DNA of 64,000 bases. Origin: Caldithrix sp. (GTDB lineage Bacteria; Zhuqueibacterota; Zhuqueibacteria; Thermofontimicrobiales; Sulfurfontimicrobiaceae). The stretch covers positions 8,270 through 72,269 of the forward strand of contig DYKB01000005.1 in assembly GCA_020722815.1 (NCBI GenBank), read 5' to 3'. The position numbers and the translations under genes were made by a program. This document shows, one piece after another, positions 36,401 to 46,185 of this stretch. The notes beneath the pieces are model-generated. The model searched no databases. It saw only the letters and a list, made by a program, of their open reading frames with translations, and was not told where the DNA came from. Each line of letters opens with the position of its first letter. Positions within the stretch are counted from its first letter, which is position 1.

Positions 36401-37285
36401 TTATTCTAATTTTACAATTTGAAATGAAACGCTGTATTTTTGATTTAATTTCCGGGCAAACTCGATCGCCTGTTCACGTGAACTAAAGCTGTTCACATAA
36501 ACCAGATACAAAAGTTGACCATCGATATTTTTTGTATTGATGGATACCTTATATCCTGATTTTTCAAAAAAAGTTTTTTGTTTTTGCGCATTCGCATTAC
36601 TTGAATATGCGCCCACCTGGACGGTAAATCGTTCCCGCTCGTTTTGAGATTGATTGGAATATTGGGCAGTTCCCAGCATTTCAAGGTTATTGGGATCCGG
36701 CCTCGGTGCTTTTTCTGGTACTTCAGGCGATTGTACGGATACATTGGGCTGGCTGTTCGAATTTGGCCCGGTATTTAACTTTCGCAAATCCCTGGCAGCA
36801 AGTTCGCGATAAGGCGAATTTGGAAAATCATGCTGAAAGGCACTTAGCTTTTTTTTAGCCTCATTTAATTGATTTAGCGCCACCAAACACTGAATCGCTT
36901 GATACGCAGCCACATCCCGCAACGGAGAATCAATAAAATGCACCACTAAATCGTTATATTGTTCACGGGCCAGATGATAATAACCCGTAGAAAAATAATA
37001 TTGGCTGATTTTAAATTTTGCATCATCGGTGTAATTTGATCGCGGATATTCTATCAAAACCTGTTCATATAATCGCAGCGCTTTCCGGGCATCTGGTTCA
37101 ATTACCGCCTTCAGATAGACCAGGGCCGCACTCTTACGATTCGAACGTTCCAGTTCTTCCAGTCGTTTCCGAACCTCTTCGACCGACCGCCGACCCAGTA
37201 AGCGCTCCACTTCCTGGCCAGTCACCACATACGCGATAAAAACAAGAAAGAGTATTACGTTTAAAAATCCATTTTGGTTGAACAT
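36401..37285 (-). CDS. Envelope protein with TPR-like repeats and C-terminal SPOR domain
   Basis: 294 residues. A signal peptide (ILFLVFIAYVVTG) leads to helical tetratricopeptide-like repeats of the BamD/YbgF type at about 40-165 (ALRLYEQVLIEYPRSNYTDDA, FQHDFPNSPYRELAARDL). After a Pro/Asn-rich linker the last 75 residues form a SPOR domain (FTVQVGAYSSNANAQKQKTFFEKSGY and LVYVNSFSSREQAIEFARKL). SPOR domains bind denuded glycan strands at septa, so a periplasmic role in division or cell-wall remodelling is likely. It precedes the methyltransferase gene by 9 bases. Confidence 0.85.
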   Translation of the reverse strand: MFNQNGFLNVILFLVFIAYVVTGQEVERLLGRRSVEEVRKRLEELERSNRKSAALVYLKAVIEPDARKALRLYEQVLIEYPRSNYTDDAKFKISQYYFSTGYYHLAREQYNDLVVHFIDSPLRDVAAYQAIQCLVALNQLNEAKKKLSAFQHDFPNSPYRELAARDLRKLNTGPNSNSQPNVSVQSPEVPEKAPRPDPNNLEMLGTAQYSNQSQNERERFTVQVGAYSSNANAQKQKTFFEKSGYKVSINTKNIDGQLLYLVYVNSFSSREQAIEFARKLNQKYSVSFQIVKLE

Positions 37286-37593
37286 TTTCAGCGTTCTCCC
37301 GCGATATAGCGAATCGATGGCGTTGCCATCGATCGAAATTTAAACATCATATTTAACCTGGATTATTCGTAAATTTTGCCACTAAGGCCCTGAGACATAA
37401 AGAAACAAGATGTTACAGATTATGATATAATTTAGTTTGATTTTGCTTCTTTTTTTGAACATGGAAAAAATAAAACAAATTTTGATTGCCAAATTATAAT
37501 ATTGTATTAAAAATCCTTTATTCTTCTTCGTGCCTTCGTTTCTTCGTGGCGATAAATTTTTCAGGTTAAAATCAAATTCAAAAAAAATACCAT
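37286..37593. other. Intergenic region with weak inverted repeat
   Basis: AAATTTTGCCACTAAG near 37373 and CTTCGTGGCGATAAATTT near 37543 are weak inverted copies of the ACCACGAAAGGCACGAAA-type repeat seen at 5921-6253. Otherwise the region is featureless and AT-rich. Confidence 0.4.
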
Positions 37594-37926
37594 TTAACTT
37601 TGAAGTTCGTCACCAGTAATTGAACTTGTATTGGGAAGCACCAATTGAGCGTTGCTCCTTAACTGTTCAATTTCAGTTTCATATTTTTTTATCTCTTTCT
37701 TTAATTTACGAATGAAATTTTTGTACTGAATAATTTTAAAGATAGAGAAAATCATCCAGAAAAAAACACCCATCGCAAAGGAAATGAACATCACCAGCCA
37801 TAGCTTTAAAGGGGCAGATTGCCATTTCCAGAACTGAATTTGAACTTCCTGATCAGTATTCTCACCAGCGAAATAAATGATGATTAACATCACGATCACC
37901 CAGAGAATCGATCTGAATATCCACAT
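37594..37926 (-). CDS. LapA-domain (DUF1049) membrane protein
   Basis: 110 residues with two membrane helices (FRSILWVIVMLIIIYFAGEN and LWLVMFISFAMGVFFWMIFSIFKI) separated by about 20 residues. A cytoplasmic coiled coil follows (KNFIRKLKKEIKKYETEIEQL). This is the layout of LapA/YciS-type proteins, which in enterobacteria regulate lipopolysaccharide assembly with LapB. No lapB is adjacent. AAAGGAG precedes the ATG. The family call rests on topology and the QIQFW pattern between the helices. Confidence 0.7.
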   Translation of the reverse strand: MWIFRSILWVIVMLIIIYFAGENTDQEVQIQFWKWQSAPLKLWLVMFISFAMGVFFWMIFSIFKIIQYKNFIRKLKKEIKKYETEIEQLRSNAQLVLPNTSSITGDELQS

Positions 37927-37968
37927 ATTTTTCTCCTTTTAAAAGCTAAATGGAGCATTAAATTTTTA

Positions 37969-38182
37969 CCAAAAATTCTAAAATGAAACTTTTTTTTCTG
38001 ATGTAGTCATTTTCAGTGGGAAATTGACCCCCTTTGTATCTCGCTCATTTTCAAAAAGCGAAAATGGGGAAGAGATCCGGCTTCCTCTCCCCCAAATTCC
38101 GTTTTGGGGAATTTGGAAGAGATACAGAGGGGGTCAATTTTGAATTCATTACCACATAAATGTCAATTTTAGAATTTCAGGT
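37969..38182. mobile_element. 214-bp MITE-like element, family D
   Basis: The ends ACCAAAAATTCTAAAATGA and TCAATTTTAGAATTTCAGGT form an imperfect terminal inverted repeat. Inside are GACCCCCT/AGGGGGTC arms and CCCCAAATTCC/GGAATTTGG arms. The same ends and same interior motifs recur at 49523-49718. There is no coding capacity. Confidence 0.75.
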
Positions 38183-38236
38183 TATAATTTTTAATTACAG
38201 GTAAAAGGGATATTGAATGCTTTTTATCGTACATAC

Positions 38237-39562
38237 CTATTCTTGCACATTTCCGAATAGTGTATGCCCTTCAGCCGCAACGATTTTCACCCAAACCATA
38301 TCGCCAGGTTTCGATTTTATTTCAGGAAAAACAACAATTTTATTTGTATCCGTTCGACCTTTGAGAAAACCTACTCTTTTCTGGCTGGGTCCTTCAACTA
38401 ACACTTCGTAAATTTGATTGATTTGAGCCCGATTTTTTTCAAGTGTTATCTGATTCTGTAATTCAATCAGCCGGGTCAATCGCTCCTGTTTTTCTGCCTC
38501 ACTAACCGTTTCAGGCATTTGTGCAGCTTTGGTTCCTTCCCGGGGATTGAATTTAAAAGTAAATGCATTATCAAACTGCGCTTGTTTGACCAAATCCAGC
38601 GTATCTTCAAAATCAGCATCTGTTTCACCCGGAAAACCAACAATGATATCAGTCGTCAAGCTAATTCGGGGCATCTTCGCTCTGGCCTTCGCCAACAAAT
38701 TTAAAAAATGTTCTTTCGTATAATGACGGTTCATTAATTCCAGCACCTTGTTCGATCCGGACTGAACTGCCAGATGAATATGTTGACACACGGGTGGTTC
38801 TTCCGCCATCACCTTGATAAGCCTTTCTGAGAAATCCTTTGGGTGCGAACTGGCAAAACGGACCCGATAAATGCCCTGAATCCGACTCACCGCCTGGAGC
38901 AACTGCGGAAAATCAGTCTGGCCATCATGGTACGAATTCACATTTTGACCCAATAATGTGACCTCTTTAAATCCTTCAGCAACCAGTTGACGTACTTCGG
39001 CCAAAATGTTTTCGCGGGAACGACTGCGTTCCCGGCCCCGTAAGTAAGGAACAATGCAATAAGCACAAAAATTATTACACCCCCGCATTATGGCTACCCA
39101 AGCACTCACTCCTTCAGTACGCGCGGGATAAATATCGGCATAAACTTCAAAATCAGATACATCGGTTTTATAAACCTGGACCTGCTGGTGATTGGATTCA
39201 ATCTCTTTTAACAGTAACGGTAATTGGCGATAATCATCCGGACCAATGGCAAAATTTACAAAGGATTTCTCATCCAGAATTTGTGGCCCCAATCGCTGCG
39301 CCATACATCCCAAAACACCGACAATCAGATCAGGATTTTGCTGCTTCAAAGGTTTGAAAGAACTGATTCGAGCTGACGCCCGGGTTTCAGCATGTCTTCG
39401 AACACTACACGTATTGACCAGAATGAGATCAGCATTCTCAAACCCGGCTGTTGACACATAACCCATTTTATCCAAAATACCGGCGACCAGTTCCGAATCA
39501 TATTTATTCATCTGGCAGCCATACGTTTCAATATAATATCGCTTTTTCCGATTTTCTGGCAT
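38237..39562 (-). CDS. miaB: tRNA-2-methylthio-N6-dimethylallyladenosine synthase
   Basis: 441 residues with the three-domain methylthiotransferase layout. The N-terminal UPF0004 domain carries Cys residues in ETYGCQMNKYDSEL, LVNTCSVRRHAE and GVLGCMAQRLG. The radical-SAM centre is RGCNNFCAYCIVPYLRGRE (CxxxCxxC), and the C-terminal TRAM domain ends the protein. It converts i6A37 to ms2i6A37 in tRNAs reading U-starting codons. The RGRERSR block after the SAM motif is typical of MiaB rather than MtaB or RimO. The next gene upstream is mtaB, a paralogue with a different tRNA target. Confidence 0.95.
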   Translation of the reverse strand: MPENRKKRYYIETYGCQMNKYDSELVAGILDKMGYVSTAGFENADLILVNTCSVRRHAETRASARISSFKPLKQQNPDLIVGVLGCMAQRLGPQILDEKSFVNFAIGPDDYRQLPLLLKEIESNHQQVQVYKTDVSDFEVYADIYPARTEGVSAWVAIMRGCNNFCAYCIVPYLRGRERSRSRENILAEVRQLVAEGFKEVTLLGQNVNSYHDGQTDFPQLLQAVSRIQGIYRVRFASSHPKDFSERLIKVMAEEPPVCQHIHLAVQSGSNKVLELMNRHYTKEHFLNLLAKARAKMPRISLTTDIIVGFPGETDADFEDTLDLVKQAQFDNAFTFKFNPREGTKAAQMPETVSEAEKQERLTRLIELQNQITLEKNRAQINQIYEVLVEGPSQKRVGFLKGRTDTNKIVVFPEIKSKPGDMVWVKIVAAEGHTLFGNVQE

Positions 39563-39774
39563 ATATAAAATTACAAAACTTTTCGATGATTGTCAATTAA
39601 AAAACTGGTAAATTTTGATTTTTGCATAACAAGTTCACCTCTCCGGCTCAGGTGCAAAAATGATGGCAATTTTTGATATACCCGCTTAAAAATACACATT
39701 ATTCAATTTTCATATTTTTCATCGCCATAAACCGTAAAATAAGTGGTCGTTATTACCAAATTTTATTCAGGTTA

Positions 39775-41079
39775 TTACGTTGGCATGATTTCACCCAGTA
39801 CGAAATTCTGATCGGCTTTGATTAGTCTTACCGAATGAATTTCATTAATAACTTCGGGATGTGCTTTAACGCGCACCCGGATATAATTGGGCGTCAGGCC
39901 AGAAATAAGCGCTGGCGATTCTTCCTGTTCAAAGAGGACTGGATAAATTTTACTTTCATTTTGTCGATAAAATTGCATTTTTTTAACCTGACCAATTTTT
40001 CGCAGAATTCGACTCCGGTCTCTTTGAATTTCCTTTGATACCCGATTTGGAAATTTGGCTGCTTTTGTCCCCTTGCGAACCGAATAAGCGAAAACATGTA
40101 AATAATTTAAGGGCAAACTTGCGATAAACTGCCGGATATTGTTAAAGTGTTCTTCGGTTTCACCAGGAAATCCCACAATAACATCAGTTCCTAATCCGAC
40201 AGCCGGCAAATATTTAATAATTTTTTGAATGACCGTGGCAAATTCCAGCAGATTGTACTTTCGATTCATTAATCGTAGAATTTCATCATCACCACTTTGG
40301 AGGGGTATATGCAAATGGGGACAAATTTTGGAGGTACTAGCCATTAATTCTAATATTTCGTCGGTTACCTCGTTGGGTTCGAGGGAACTCAAACGAATTC
40401 TAAAATCTCCTTCGAGTTCTGAAATCATTTTCAAAAGCCCGGCGAGATTGGTATTTGAAGACTGTTCCCGGCCAAAAAGGCCAATATGGACGCCAGTTAA
40501 AACAATTTCATGAAAACCACGCTGAATTAATTTTTTCGCCTGAAGTAAAATTTCATCTGGTTTCCCACTTCGTATCTCACCACGCGCATAGGGAACGATA
40601 CAATATGAACAAAATGCGTTACATCCATCCTGAATTTTCAAAAAAGCGCGTGTATTTTCTAAAAAAATACCAGCTCCAATACTTTGAAACATGTTATGTC
40701 CAGTATAACCACAGGTATGGATAATTGGTTTTTGCTTTTTTTGAAAATCCGTTAAGTATTCAATTATTTTAAATTTATAGTCACTACCAAGGATATAGTC
40801 AACGCCAGAAATTTTTTCCAATTCATCTGGTGAAACTTCGGCATAACATCCGGTAATGATGATTAAAGCTTCTGGAGAAAGTCTTTTTGCTTTTCGAATC
40901 GCTTGACGGCACCGGGAATCGGCATTCGCGGTCACCGTACAGGAATTAAAAATATAACAATCCGCTTTTTCCTCAAATTCAACAATTTCATAACCTTGAT
41001 TGATTAATAATTCCACTAGCTGAGCGGATTCTGCCTGATTTAACTTACATCCAAAAGTCGTAATGGCGACTTTATTCAT
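39775..41079 (-). CDS. mtaB: tRNA (t6A37) methylthiotransferase
   Basis: 434 residues from the ATG at 41079; a TTG four codons upstream is less likely. It has the same architecture as MiaB: N-terminal cysteines in TTFGCKLNQAESAQ, IFNSCTVT and ITGCYAEVSP, the radical-SAM motif in QDGCNAFCSYCIVPYARG, and a C-terminal TRAM domain. The FGCKLNQ and PYARGEIRSG wording marks the MtaB/YqeV subgroup, which makes ms2t6A37 in tRNAs for ANN codons. It follows the rpsA terminator by 30 bases and so has its own transcription start. Confidence 0.93.
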   Translation of the reverse strand: MNKVAITTFGCKLNQAESAQLVELLINQGYEIVEFEEKADCYIFNSCTVTANADSRCRQAIRKAKRLSPEALIIITGCYAEVSPDELEKISGVDYILGSDYKFKIIEYLTDFQKKQKPIIHTCGYTGHNMFQSIGAGIFLENTRAFLKIQDGCNAFCSYCIVPYARGEIRSGKPDEILLQAKKLIQRGFHEIVLTGVHIGLFGREQSSNTNLAGLLKMISELEGDFRIRLSSLEPNEVTDEILELMASTSKICPHLHIPLQSGDDEILRLMNRKYNLLEFATVIQKIIKYLPAVGLGTDVIVGFPGETEEHFNNIRQFIASLPLNYLHVFAYSVRKGTKAAKFPNRVSKEIQRDRSRILRKIGQVKKMQFYRQNESKIYPVLFEQEESPALISGLTPNYIRVRVKAHPEVINEIHSVRLIKADQNFVLGEIMPT

Positions 41080-41108
41080 TTTATTATTCAAAGACCATTT
41101 TGCTTTAT

Positions 41109-41146
41109 ATAAAAAAGAGTTGGATTCACCTCGAATCCAACTCTTT
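41109..41146 (-). terminator. Intrinsic terminator of rpsA
   Basis: On the minus strand AAAGAGTTGGATTC pairs perfectly with GAATCCAACTCTTT, followed by a T-rich run. It lies 110 bases after the rpsA stop and closes the trpS-rpsA gene run. Confidence 0.9.
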
Positions 41147-41255
41147 CTAAAATTTAATGGGCAAGAAATTTCACGCTATGGATACGATATATATCATCAC
41201 AACACAGCAGCACTAACGAAATTCAATCAAATAAACAAATGAAGCATTTGATAGC

Positions 41256-43283
41256 TCATTCCTTACCCTCATTCTCATTTTGTGGTGCTTCAGTTTCAGC
41301 CGCTTCGGCATCTTTCGCTTTGGCTTTTGATTTGGCTTTGCCTTTTCCCCGAGCTTTCGGTTTTTCAGCACTCGCTTCACCCTCCGGGGTTTCTGGAGTG
41401 GCTTCCGATTCAGCCGGTGCTACGGGCTCTTCAACAGGGGCTTCTTCGACTACTTCAGCGGTCATTTCAACTGACACATTAAGACCAGCTAATTCAGCTT
41501 CAGCCGCTGCGGTTTCCGCCGCAACTTCTTCAGCTGCTTTTTTAAGTTCAGCCGGGGTAGCCTCTTTTGCCATTCTTTCAGAAAGGACGATCTTTTTGTT
41601 TTCTTTGTTAAATTCAATGACGCGTAAATCTAACATATCATCCACCTGATAACCATCGGAAGGCTTGCTCACCTGCTTTTCCAGATGCGAAATTGGCACA
41701 AAACCATCTACGATATCCGGCAGTTCAACGATTAATCCCTTTTCGATTAAGCGAACGACCTTGCCCTTTATCAGCGCACCTACTTTATATCTTTCTTCAA
41801 AAAGATCCCATGGACTTTCAGTAATTTGCTTGAATCCCAGGGAAATTCTTCGATTATCACGATCAACATTCAGAACAACCACTTCAACAGTGGCACCTTT
41901 TTTCAACACCTCACTTGGATGACGAATTTTCTTGGTCCAGGAAAGATCAGAAATATGAACCAGTCCATCGATGCCTTCTTCCAATTCGATAAAGGCACCA
42001 AAATTCGTGAGATTACGGACTTTACCTTCATGTCGTGAGCCCAATGGATATTTCTGTTCCAAAGTTTCCCATGGATCGGGTTCAAGTTGCTTTAATCCAA
42101 GCGAAATTTTTCGTTCTTCTTTATCAATATTTAAAATAACGGCTTCTATCGTTTCGCCAACGTTGACCACTTTCGAAGGATGTTTAATATGTTGTGTCCA
42201 GGACATTTCAGAGATATGGATTAGGCCTTCGACACCTTTTTCAAGTTCCACGAATGCACCATAATCTGAAATGCTCACCACTTTACCATGAACATGGGAA
42301 TTGACCGGATATTTTTCCTCCACATTTTCCCAGGGATGAGGTTGTAACTGTTTTAATCCCAATGAGATACGATTCTTTTCATCATTGAAATCCAAAACCA
42401 TTACTTTCAATTTTTCATCAAGTTGGACAACTTCGGATGGATGATTGACACGACCCCATGACAGGTCATTGATATGCAGCAATCCATCAACGCCACCGAG
42501 ATCGATGAAGACACCAAAATCAGTAATATTTTTGACCATCCCTTCGAGAACCTGACCGCGTTCCAATTCATCCAGAATTTTCTGGCGTTGTTCAGCGATT
42601 TCAGCTTCGACGAGAACTCGATGTGAAACAACGATGTTCTTGCGGAGATTGTTGACTTTAACCACCTTCAAGTCAATCATTTTACCAATAAATGAGTCAA
42701 AATCACGGATGGGTTTCACATCAATTTGTGAGCCAGGTAAAAAGGCATCTACGCCCATTAAATCGACCACAATTCCACCTTTGATGCGACGCACACAGCG
42801 ACCCTGCATAATTTCGCCAACTTCATAGGACTTGCAGATTTTATCCCAAATCCGCATGAAATCAGCTTTCTTTTTCGAAAGAATTAATTGACCTTCCTTA
42901 TCTTCAATTTCATCGAGAAAGACGTCAATATCACGACCGATCTCAAGCTCTTCCAAATTCATGAATTCTTCAATTGGAATGGTTCCTTCCGATTTGAAAC
43001 CGATATCAACCGCTACTTCTTTATCACTTACAGCTAAAATTTTACCACGAACAAGCTCACCTTCGATAAAATCGGTCATGGTTTGTTCGTACATTTTAAT
43101 CATTTCCGCATACTCTTCAGGGGAGTACTCAGATTCGTCCTTTAATTCATCAATTTTAAGGACTTTAACATCTTCTTCTGGTTGCGTTGTCGCAACAGTT
43201 ATTGAAGCATCACCTCCTTGCATCTGATTTTCCGGTTCAGCCACCGGATCGGGGTTTGATTTGTTAGCTAGTTCATCTGACAT
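41256..43283 (-). CDS. rpsA: 30S ribosomal protein S1
   Basis: 675 residues with six S1 RNA-binding repeats, for example AVDIGFKSEGTIPIEEF, GVFIDLGGVDGLLHINDLSW, GAFVELEKGVEGLIHISEMSW and GAFIELEEGIDGLVHISDLSW. The first two are the divergent ribosome-docking repeats. The protein begins with an acidic stretch and ends in a tail of about 90 residues rich in Ala, Glu, Pro and Lys (AEKPKARGKGKAKSKAKAKDA). It binds mRNA leaders on the 30S subunit. AAAGGAGG lies upstream of the ATG. It directly follows ispH, as in many Gram-positive and FCB genomes where the two are linked or fused. Confidence 0.97.
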   Translation of the reverse strand: MSDELANKSNPDPVAEPENQMQGGDASITVATTQPEEDVKVLKIDELKDESEYSPEEYAEMIKMYEQTMTDFIEGELVRGKILAVSDKEVAVDIGFKSEGTIPIEEFMNLEELEIGRDIDVFLDEIEDKEGQLILSKKKADFMRIWDKICKSYEVGEIMQGRCVRRIKGGIVVDLMGVDAFLPGSQIDVKPIRDFDSFIGKMIDLKVVKVNNLRKNIVVSHRVLVEAEIAEQRQKILDELERGQVLEGMVKNITDFGVFIDLGGVDGLLHINDLSWGRVNHPSEVVQLDEKLKVMVLDFNDEKNRISLGLKQLQPHPWENVEEKYPVNSHVHGKVVSISDYGAFVELEKGVEGLIHISEMSWTQHIKHPSKVVNVGETIEAVILNIDKEERKISLGLKQLEPDPWETLEQKYPLGSRHEGKVRNLTNFGAFIELEEGIDGLVHISDLSWTKKIRHPSEVLKKGATVEVVVLNVDRDNRRISLGFKQITESPWDLFEERYKVGALIKGKVVRLIEKGLIVELPDIVDGFVPISHLEKQVSKPSDGYQVDDMLDLRVIEFNKENKKIVLSERMAKEATPAELKKAAEEVAAETAAAEAELAGLNVSVEMTAEVVEEAPVEEPVAPAESEATPETPEGEASAEKPKARGKGKAKSKAKAKDAEAAETEAPQNENEGKE

Positions 43284-43309
43284 TAAAAAATACCTCCTTT
43301 ATAATAGAT

Positions 43310-44182
43310 TTAAATTGGGGTCGAATCTAAAGAAAGTAAATGGGCCCTGACCTGCTCCATTTGCCATAATGGCGTGGAAGCACTCCCAGAGATACCAACA
43401 GCCTTAACATCTTTAAGCCAATCGCTTTGTATTTCTTCGGGAGATTCAATCAGGTGTGAATCAGGATTTCTCGAAAGACAAATTTGAAATAGTTCATTTG
43501 TATTCGAACTATGGCGTCCGCCCACAAAAAGCACCATATCCACACTCGCTGCAAATTCACGTAAATTTTCATGCCGCGAACTTACAGCCCGACAAATTGT
43601 ATTCTTAATAACTAAATTACTGACTTTAAGTTTCAAAAAATGAGTAAGTTCCTCAAATTTTTTTTGATTTATGGTGGTTTGTGCAATCACCATTGTTTTT
43701 TTTTGAAAATCAAGCTGGCTTAAATCTTCAATCGTCATGGCCACATGCGCTGCGTTCGGAGCAGCCCCTTTTAGTCCCAGCACTTCAGCATGCGTCGGTT
43801 TTCCAATAATGATAATCTGATAACCCGCTTCCGCATATTTCTGAATCCATTTCTGGGAGCGTAAAACAACGGGACAGGTTCCATCAATTAACTCACAATC
43901 GGCTGATTCAAAACGCTGCCGCAAGATTGGTGAAATACCATGCGCCCGAATGAATAATCGTTTCTCCTGATAATTTTCTGTCGAGGCACCATTTGTTTCA
44001 AAAACCTCCTGAGCGACCGTTTTTAAACCCAGGCTGGCCAATCGTTCAACTTCCTTTGAATTATGGATAATTGGCCCAACAGCGATTAATTCCCCATTTT
44101 TTTTCAATTCATCTTCACATAATCGAATAGCGCGTAAAACTCCGGGACAAACGCCGGCATTCCTGTCAATTTCGATTCTCAT
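43310..44182 (-). CDS. ispH: 4-hydroxy-3-methylbut-2-enyl diphosphate reductase
   Basis: 290 residues. The three iron-sulfur cysteines are in NAGVCPGVLRA, LIDGTCPVVLRS and KNTICRAVSSRHE. The catalytic-site motifs RAHGISP, GKPTHAEVLG and VGGRHSSNTNEL are all present, ending in GISGSASTP. It makes IPP and DMAPP in the last step of the MEP pathway in the cytoplasm. Its start overlaps the end of plsC by 17 bases, so it is part of the trpS-to-rpsA run. Confidence 0.95.
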   Translation of the reverse strand: MRIEIDRNAGVCPGVLRAIRLCEDELKKNGELIAVGPIIHNSKEVERLASLGLKTVAQEVFETNGASTENYQEKRLFIRAHGISPILRQRFESADCELIDGTCPVVLRSQKWIQKYAEAGYQIIIIGKPTHAEVLGLKGAAPNAAHVAMTIEDLSQLDFQKKTMVIAQTTINQKKFEELTHFLKLKVSNLVIKNTICRAVSSRHENLREFAASVDMVLFVGGRHSSNTNELFQICLSRNPDSHLIESPEEIQSDWLKDVKAVGISGSASTPLWQMEQVRAHLLSLDSTPI

Positions 44183-44786
44183 CTCTCAGTCGTCTAATTT
44201 CCTTTAAAACATCAGAACTAATCTGTTTATAGAGCTCTTTCCCCTCCAATTGGGAGTGCTCATACTGCTTTAAATAGATACGCTTGCCAAAAAATACCTC
44301 GACCCGTGGCCTTCGTAAAAATGCTTTTGTGATTTTGCGGGTTCCAGAAATGTAAACGGGAATAATATCCGAATTTGTTTTCATCGCAATTAATCCGACA
44401 CCTTCGCGGGCTTCTCCTAATTCCCCCGTTTTGCTACGAGTCCCTTCTGGAAAAAGGATAACCGCCGCTTCCTGATTTAAAATCGAAATAAAGGTTTTTA
44501 AGGCGCGAACATCTCCGGCTCCCCGATGGATTGGGACGGCATTTAAAATTCTAATTAACCAGCCAAGAATTGGCACGGCAAAAAGTTCTTTTTTCGCCAG
44601 AAAATGTACTTCTCGTGTAGTCGAAACGCCTAATGCGGGCGGATCCCAACCGGATATATGATTTGAAGCCAGAATTATCCGCCCCTGTTCAGGGATCACC
44701 TCAGCGCCTTTTACCCGAAAACCAAAAAATATTTTAAAAAAAAGTGTTACTAATACATGGGTGATACGATAGAAAATAGTTTTCAT
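44166..44786 (-). CDS. plsC: 1-acyl-sn-glycerol-3-phosphate acyltransferase
   Basis: 206 residues with an N-terminal hydrophobic helix (THVLVTLFFKIFFGF). The acyltransferase motifs are I, ASNHISGWDPPAL (HX4D), and III, LFPEGTRSKTG, with the phosphate-binding region VPIHRGAGDVRA between. It acylates lysophosphatidate at the inner membrane in phospholipid synthesis. Its ATG overlaps the cmk stop (ATGA). Confidence 0.92.
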   Translation of the reverse strand: MKTIFYRITHVLVTLFFKIFFGFRVKGAEVIPEQGRIILASNHISGWDPPALGVSTTREVHFLAKKELFAVPILGWLIRILNAVPIHRGAGDVRALKTFISILNQEAAVILFPEGTRSKTGELGEAREGVGLIAMKTNSDIIPVYISGTRKITKAFLRRPRVEVFFGKRIYLKQYEHSQLEGKELYKQISSDVLKEIRRLRDENRN

Positions 44787-45460
44787 GAAATTCGTTCTCG
44801 AGCTTTTTGGACAATAAAATCAACCTGCTCGGCTATTGTAAGCGAGGAAGTATCCAATTCAATCGCATCCACGGCTTTGATTAAAGGAGAAATCTTCCGC
44901 TGTGTATCCTTTAAATCCCGTAATTCAATTTCTTTTTTTATCGCTTCTAAAGCGATATCATGATTTTTGCTCTTCAATTCCAGAAACCGTCGTTGAGCTC
45001 TGGTATCGATCGAGGCTGTTAAAAAAATTTTTAAATCAGCTTTTGGAAAAACCACCGTACCAATATCGCGCCCCTCAGCTACAATACTTATTTTTTTGCC
45101 AATCTTTCGCTGAACAGGAACCATTTGACGGCGAATTTCTGGCATGGCAGCGACAATTGGGACCACCTGATTTACGGCGGGGACTCGAATACCATCAGTA
45201 ACGTCTTCTCCATTCAACAAAATCGATAATCGACTATCCTCAAATTTAAAGTCAATTTTACTACTAAACAAAATTTTCAAAATTTTATCGGGATCGTCAA
45301 ATCCTTCCCCACTTTTTAACACAGCCAAGGCGACAGTGCGATACATCGCGCCTGAATCCAAAAAGGTAACTCCCAATTCTTTGGCGACCAGTTTCGCGGT
45401 CGTACTTTTGCCGGAACCTGCCGGCCCATCAATGGCAACAATAAAAGGTTTCTTCTTCAC
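44783..45460 (-). CDS. cmk: Cytidylate kinase
   Basis: 225 residues from the GTG at 45460, which overlaps the rluB stop as GTGA and yields the family N-terminus KKKPFIVAIDGPAGSGKSTT. An ATG 66 bases upstream would add an extension lying inside rluB. The P-loop is GPAGSGKST, followed by LDSGAMYRTVAL, the CMP-binding VAEGRDIGTVVFPKAD, and a C-terminal LELKSKN/RDLKDT region. It phosphorylates CMP and dCMP. The cmk-plsC-ispH-rpsA order is a well-known bacterial cluster. Confidence 0.95.
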   Translation of the reverse strand: MKKKPFIVAIDGPAGSGKSTTAKLVAKELGVTFLDSGAMYRTVALAVLKSGEGFDDPDKILKILFSSKIDFKFEDSRLSILLNGEDVTDGIRVPAVNQVVPIVAAMPEIRRQMVPVQRKIGKKISIVAEGRDIGTVVFPKADLKIFLTASIDTRAQRRFLELKSKNHDIALEAIKKEIELRDLKDTQRKISPLIKAVDAIELDTSSLTIAEQVDFIVQKARERIS

Positions 45461-46185
45461 TTTATATGAGTTATCCCTGTCAATTTCTTTAATCGAAGTA
45501 GTTCTTCTGCCGATAAATAGCGCCACTCGCCTGGTTTTAAGGTTGACACCGTCAAGCCGGCGAATTTAACGCGAATTAACTCTTTCACCCGATAATTTAA
45601 ACTCTGAAACATCCGTTTTACCTGGCGTTTACGTCCCTCATGGATGATAAGTGACACCTGATTCCAGTCTTTTCCGGTTTTCACCACACAGGGGGCGGTT
45701 TTTCCATCTTCAAGATAGACACCCTGTTCCAATTTTCGTTGATCATCCTTTTCTAACGGACGATTTAATAAAACTTTATACTCTTTTTCAATATTGAATC
45801 GCGGATGTGTTAACCGATAGGCTAAATGACCATCATTGGTTAAAAGTAGCACGCCACTGGTATCATAATCCAGCCGTCCCACCGGCCTGACAGGAGAAGG
45901 AATATCAATTAGATCAATAACCGTTTCCCGGCCCCGATCATCTGAAACAGCCGATAAACAGCCTTCTGGTTTATGTAAAAGAACATAAATCGATTGCTCA
46001 ATTGGTCTAATAATTTTTTCATCCACCATTACCAGATCCAAAGCCGGATCGACAAACGTGGCTAAATTCTGTATTGTCTGCTGATTCATACGAACTCGTC
46101 CTGCCCGGACTAAATCCTCACATTTACGGCGGGCACCCAGTCCACATTGCGATAAAAATCTATTCAGTCGGATTTTCTGGTTCAT
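45457..46185 (-). CDS. rluB: 23S rRNA pseudouridine synthase RluB
   Basis: 242 residues. The N-terminal S4 RNA-binding domain is IRLNRFLSQCGLGARRKCEDL. The RsuA/RluB catalytic core has the active-site Asp in RPVGRLDYDTSGVLLLTNDG, and the C-terminal motif is IHEGRKRQVKRM. It modifies U2605 of 23S rRNA (E. coli numbering, family knowledge). It overlaps scpB upstream by 26 bases and cmk downstream by 4 bases. Confidence 0.92.
   Translation of the reverse strand: MNQKIRLNRFLSQCGLGARRKCEDLVRAGRVRMNQQTIQNLATFVDPALDLVMVDEKIIRPIEQSIYVLLHKPEGCLSAVSDDRGRETVIDLIDIPSPVRPVGRLDYDTSGVLLLTNDGHLAYRLTHPRFNIEKEYKVLLNRPLEKDDQRKLEQGVYLEDGKTAPCVVKTGKDWNQVSLIIHEGRKRQVKRMFQSLNYRVKELIRVKFAGLTVSTLKPGEWRYLSAEELLRLKKLTGITHIK

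Noticed and set aside
41239-41649. 136-codon Ser/Ala-rich plus-strand ORF
   Set aside because: It is antisense to the low-complexity tail of ribosomal protein S1.
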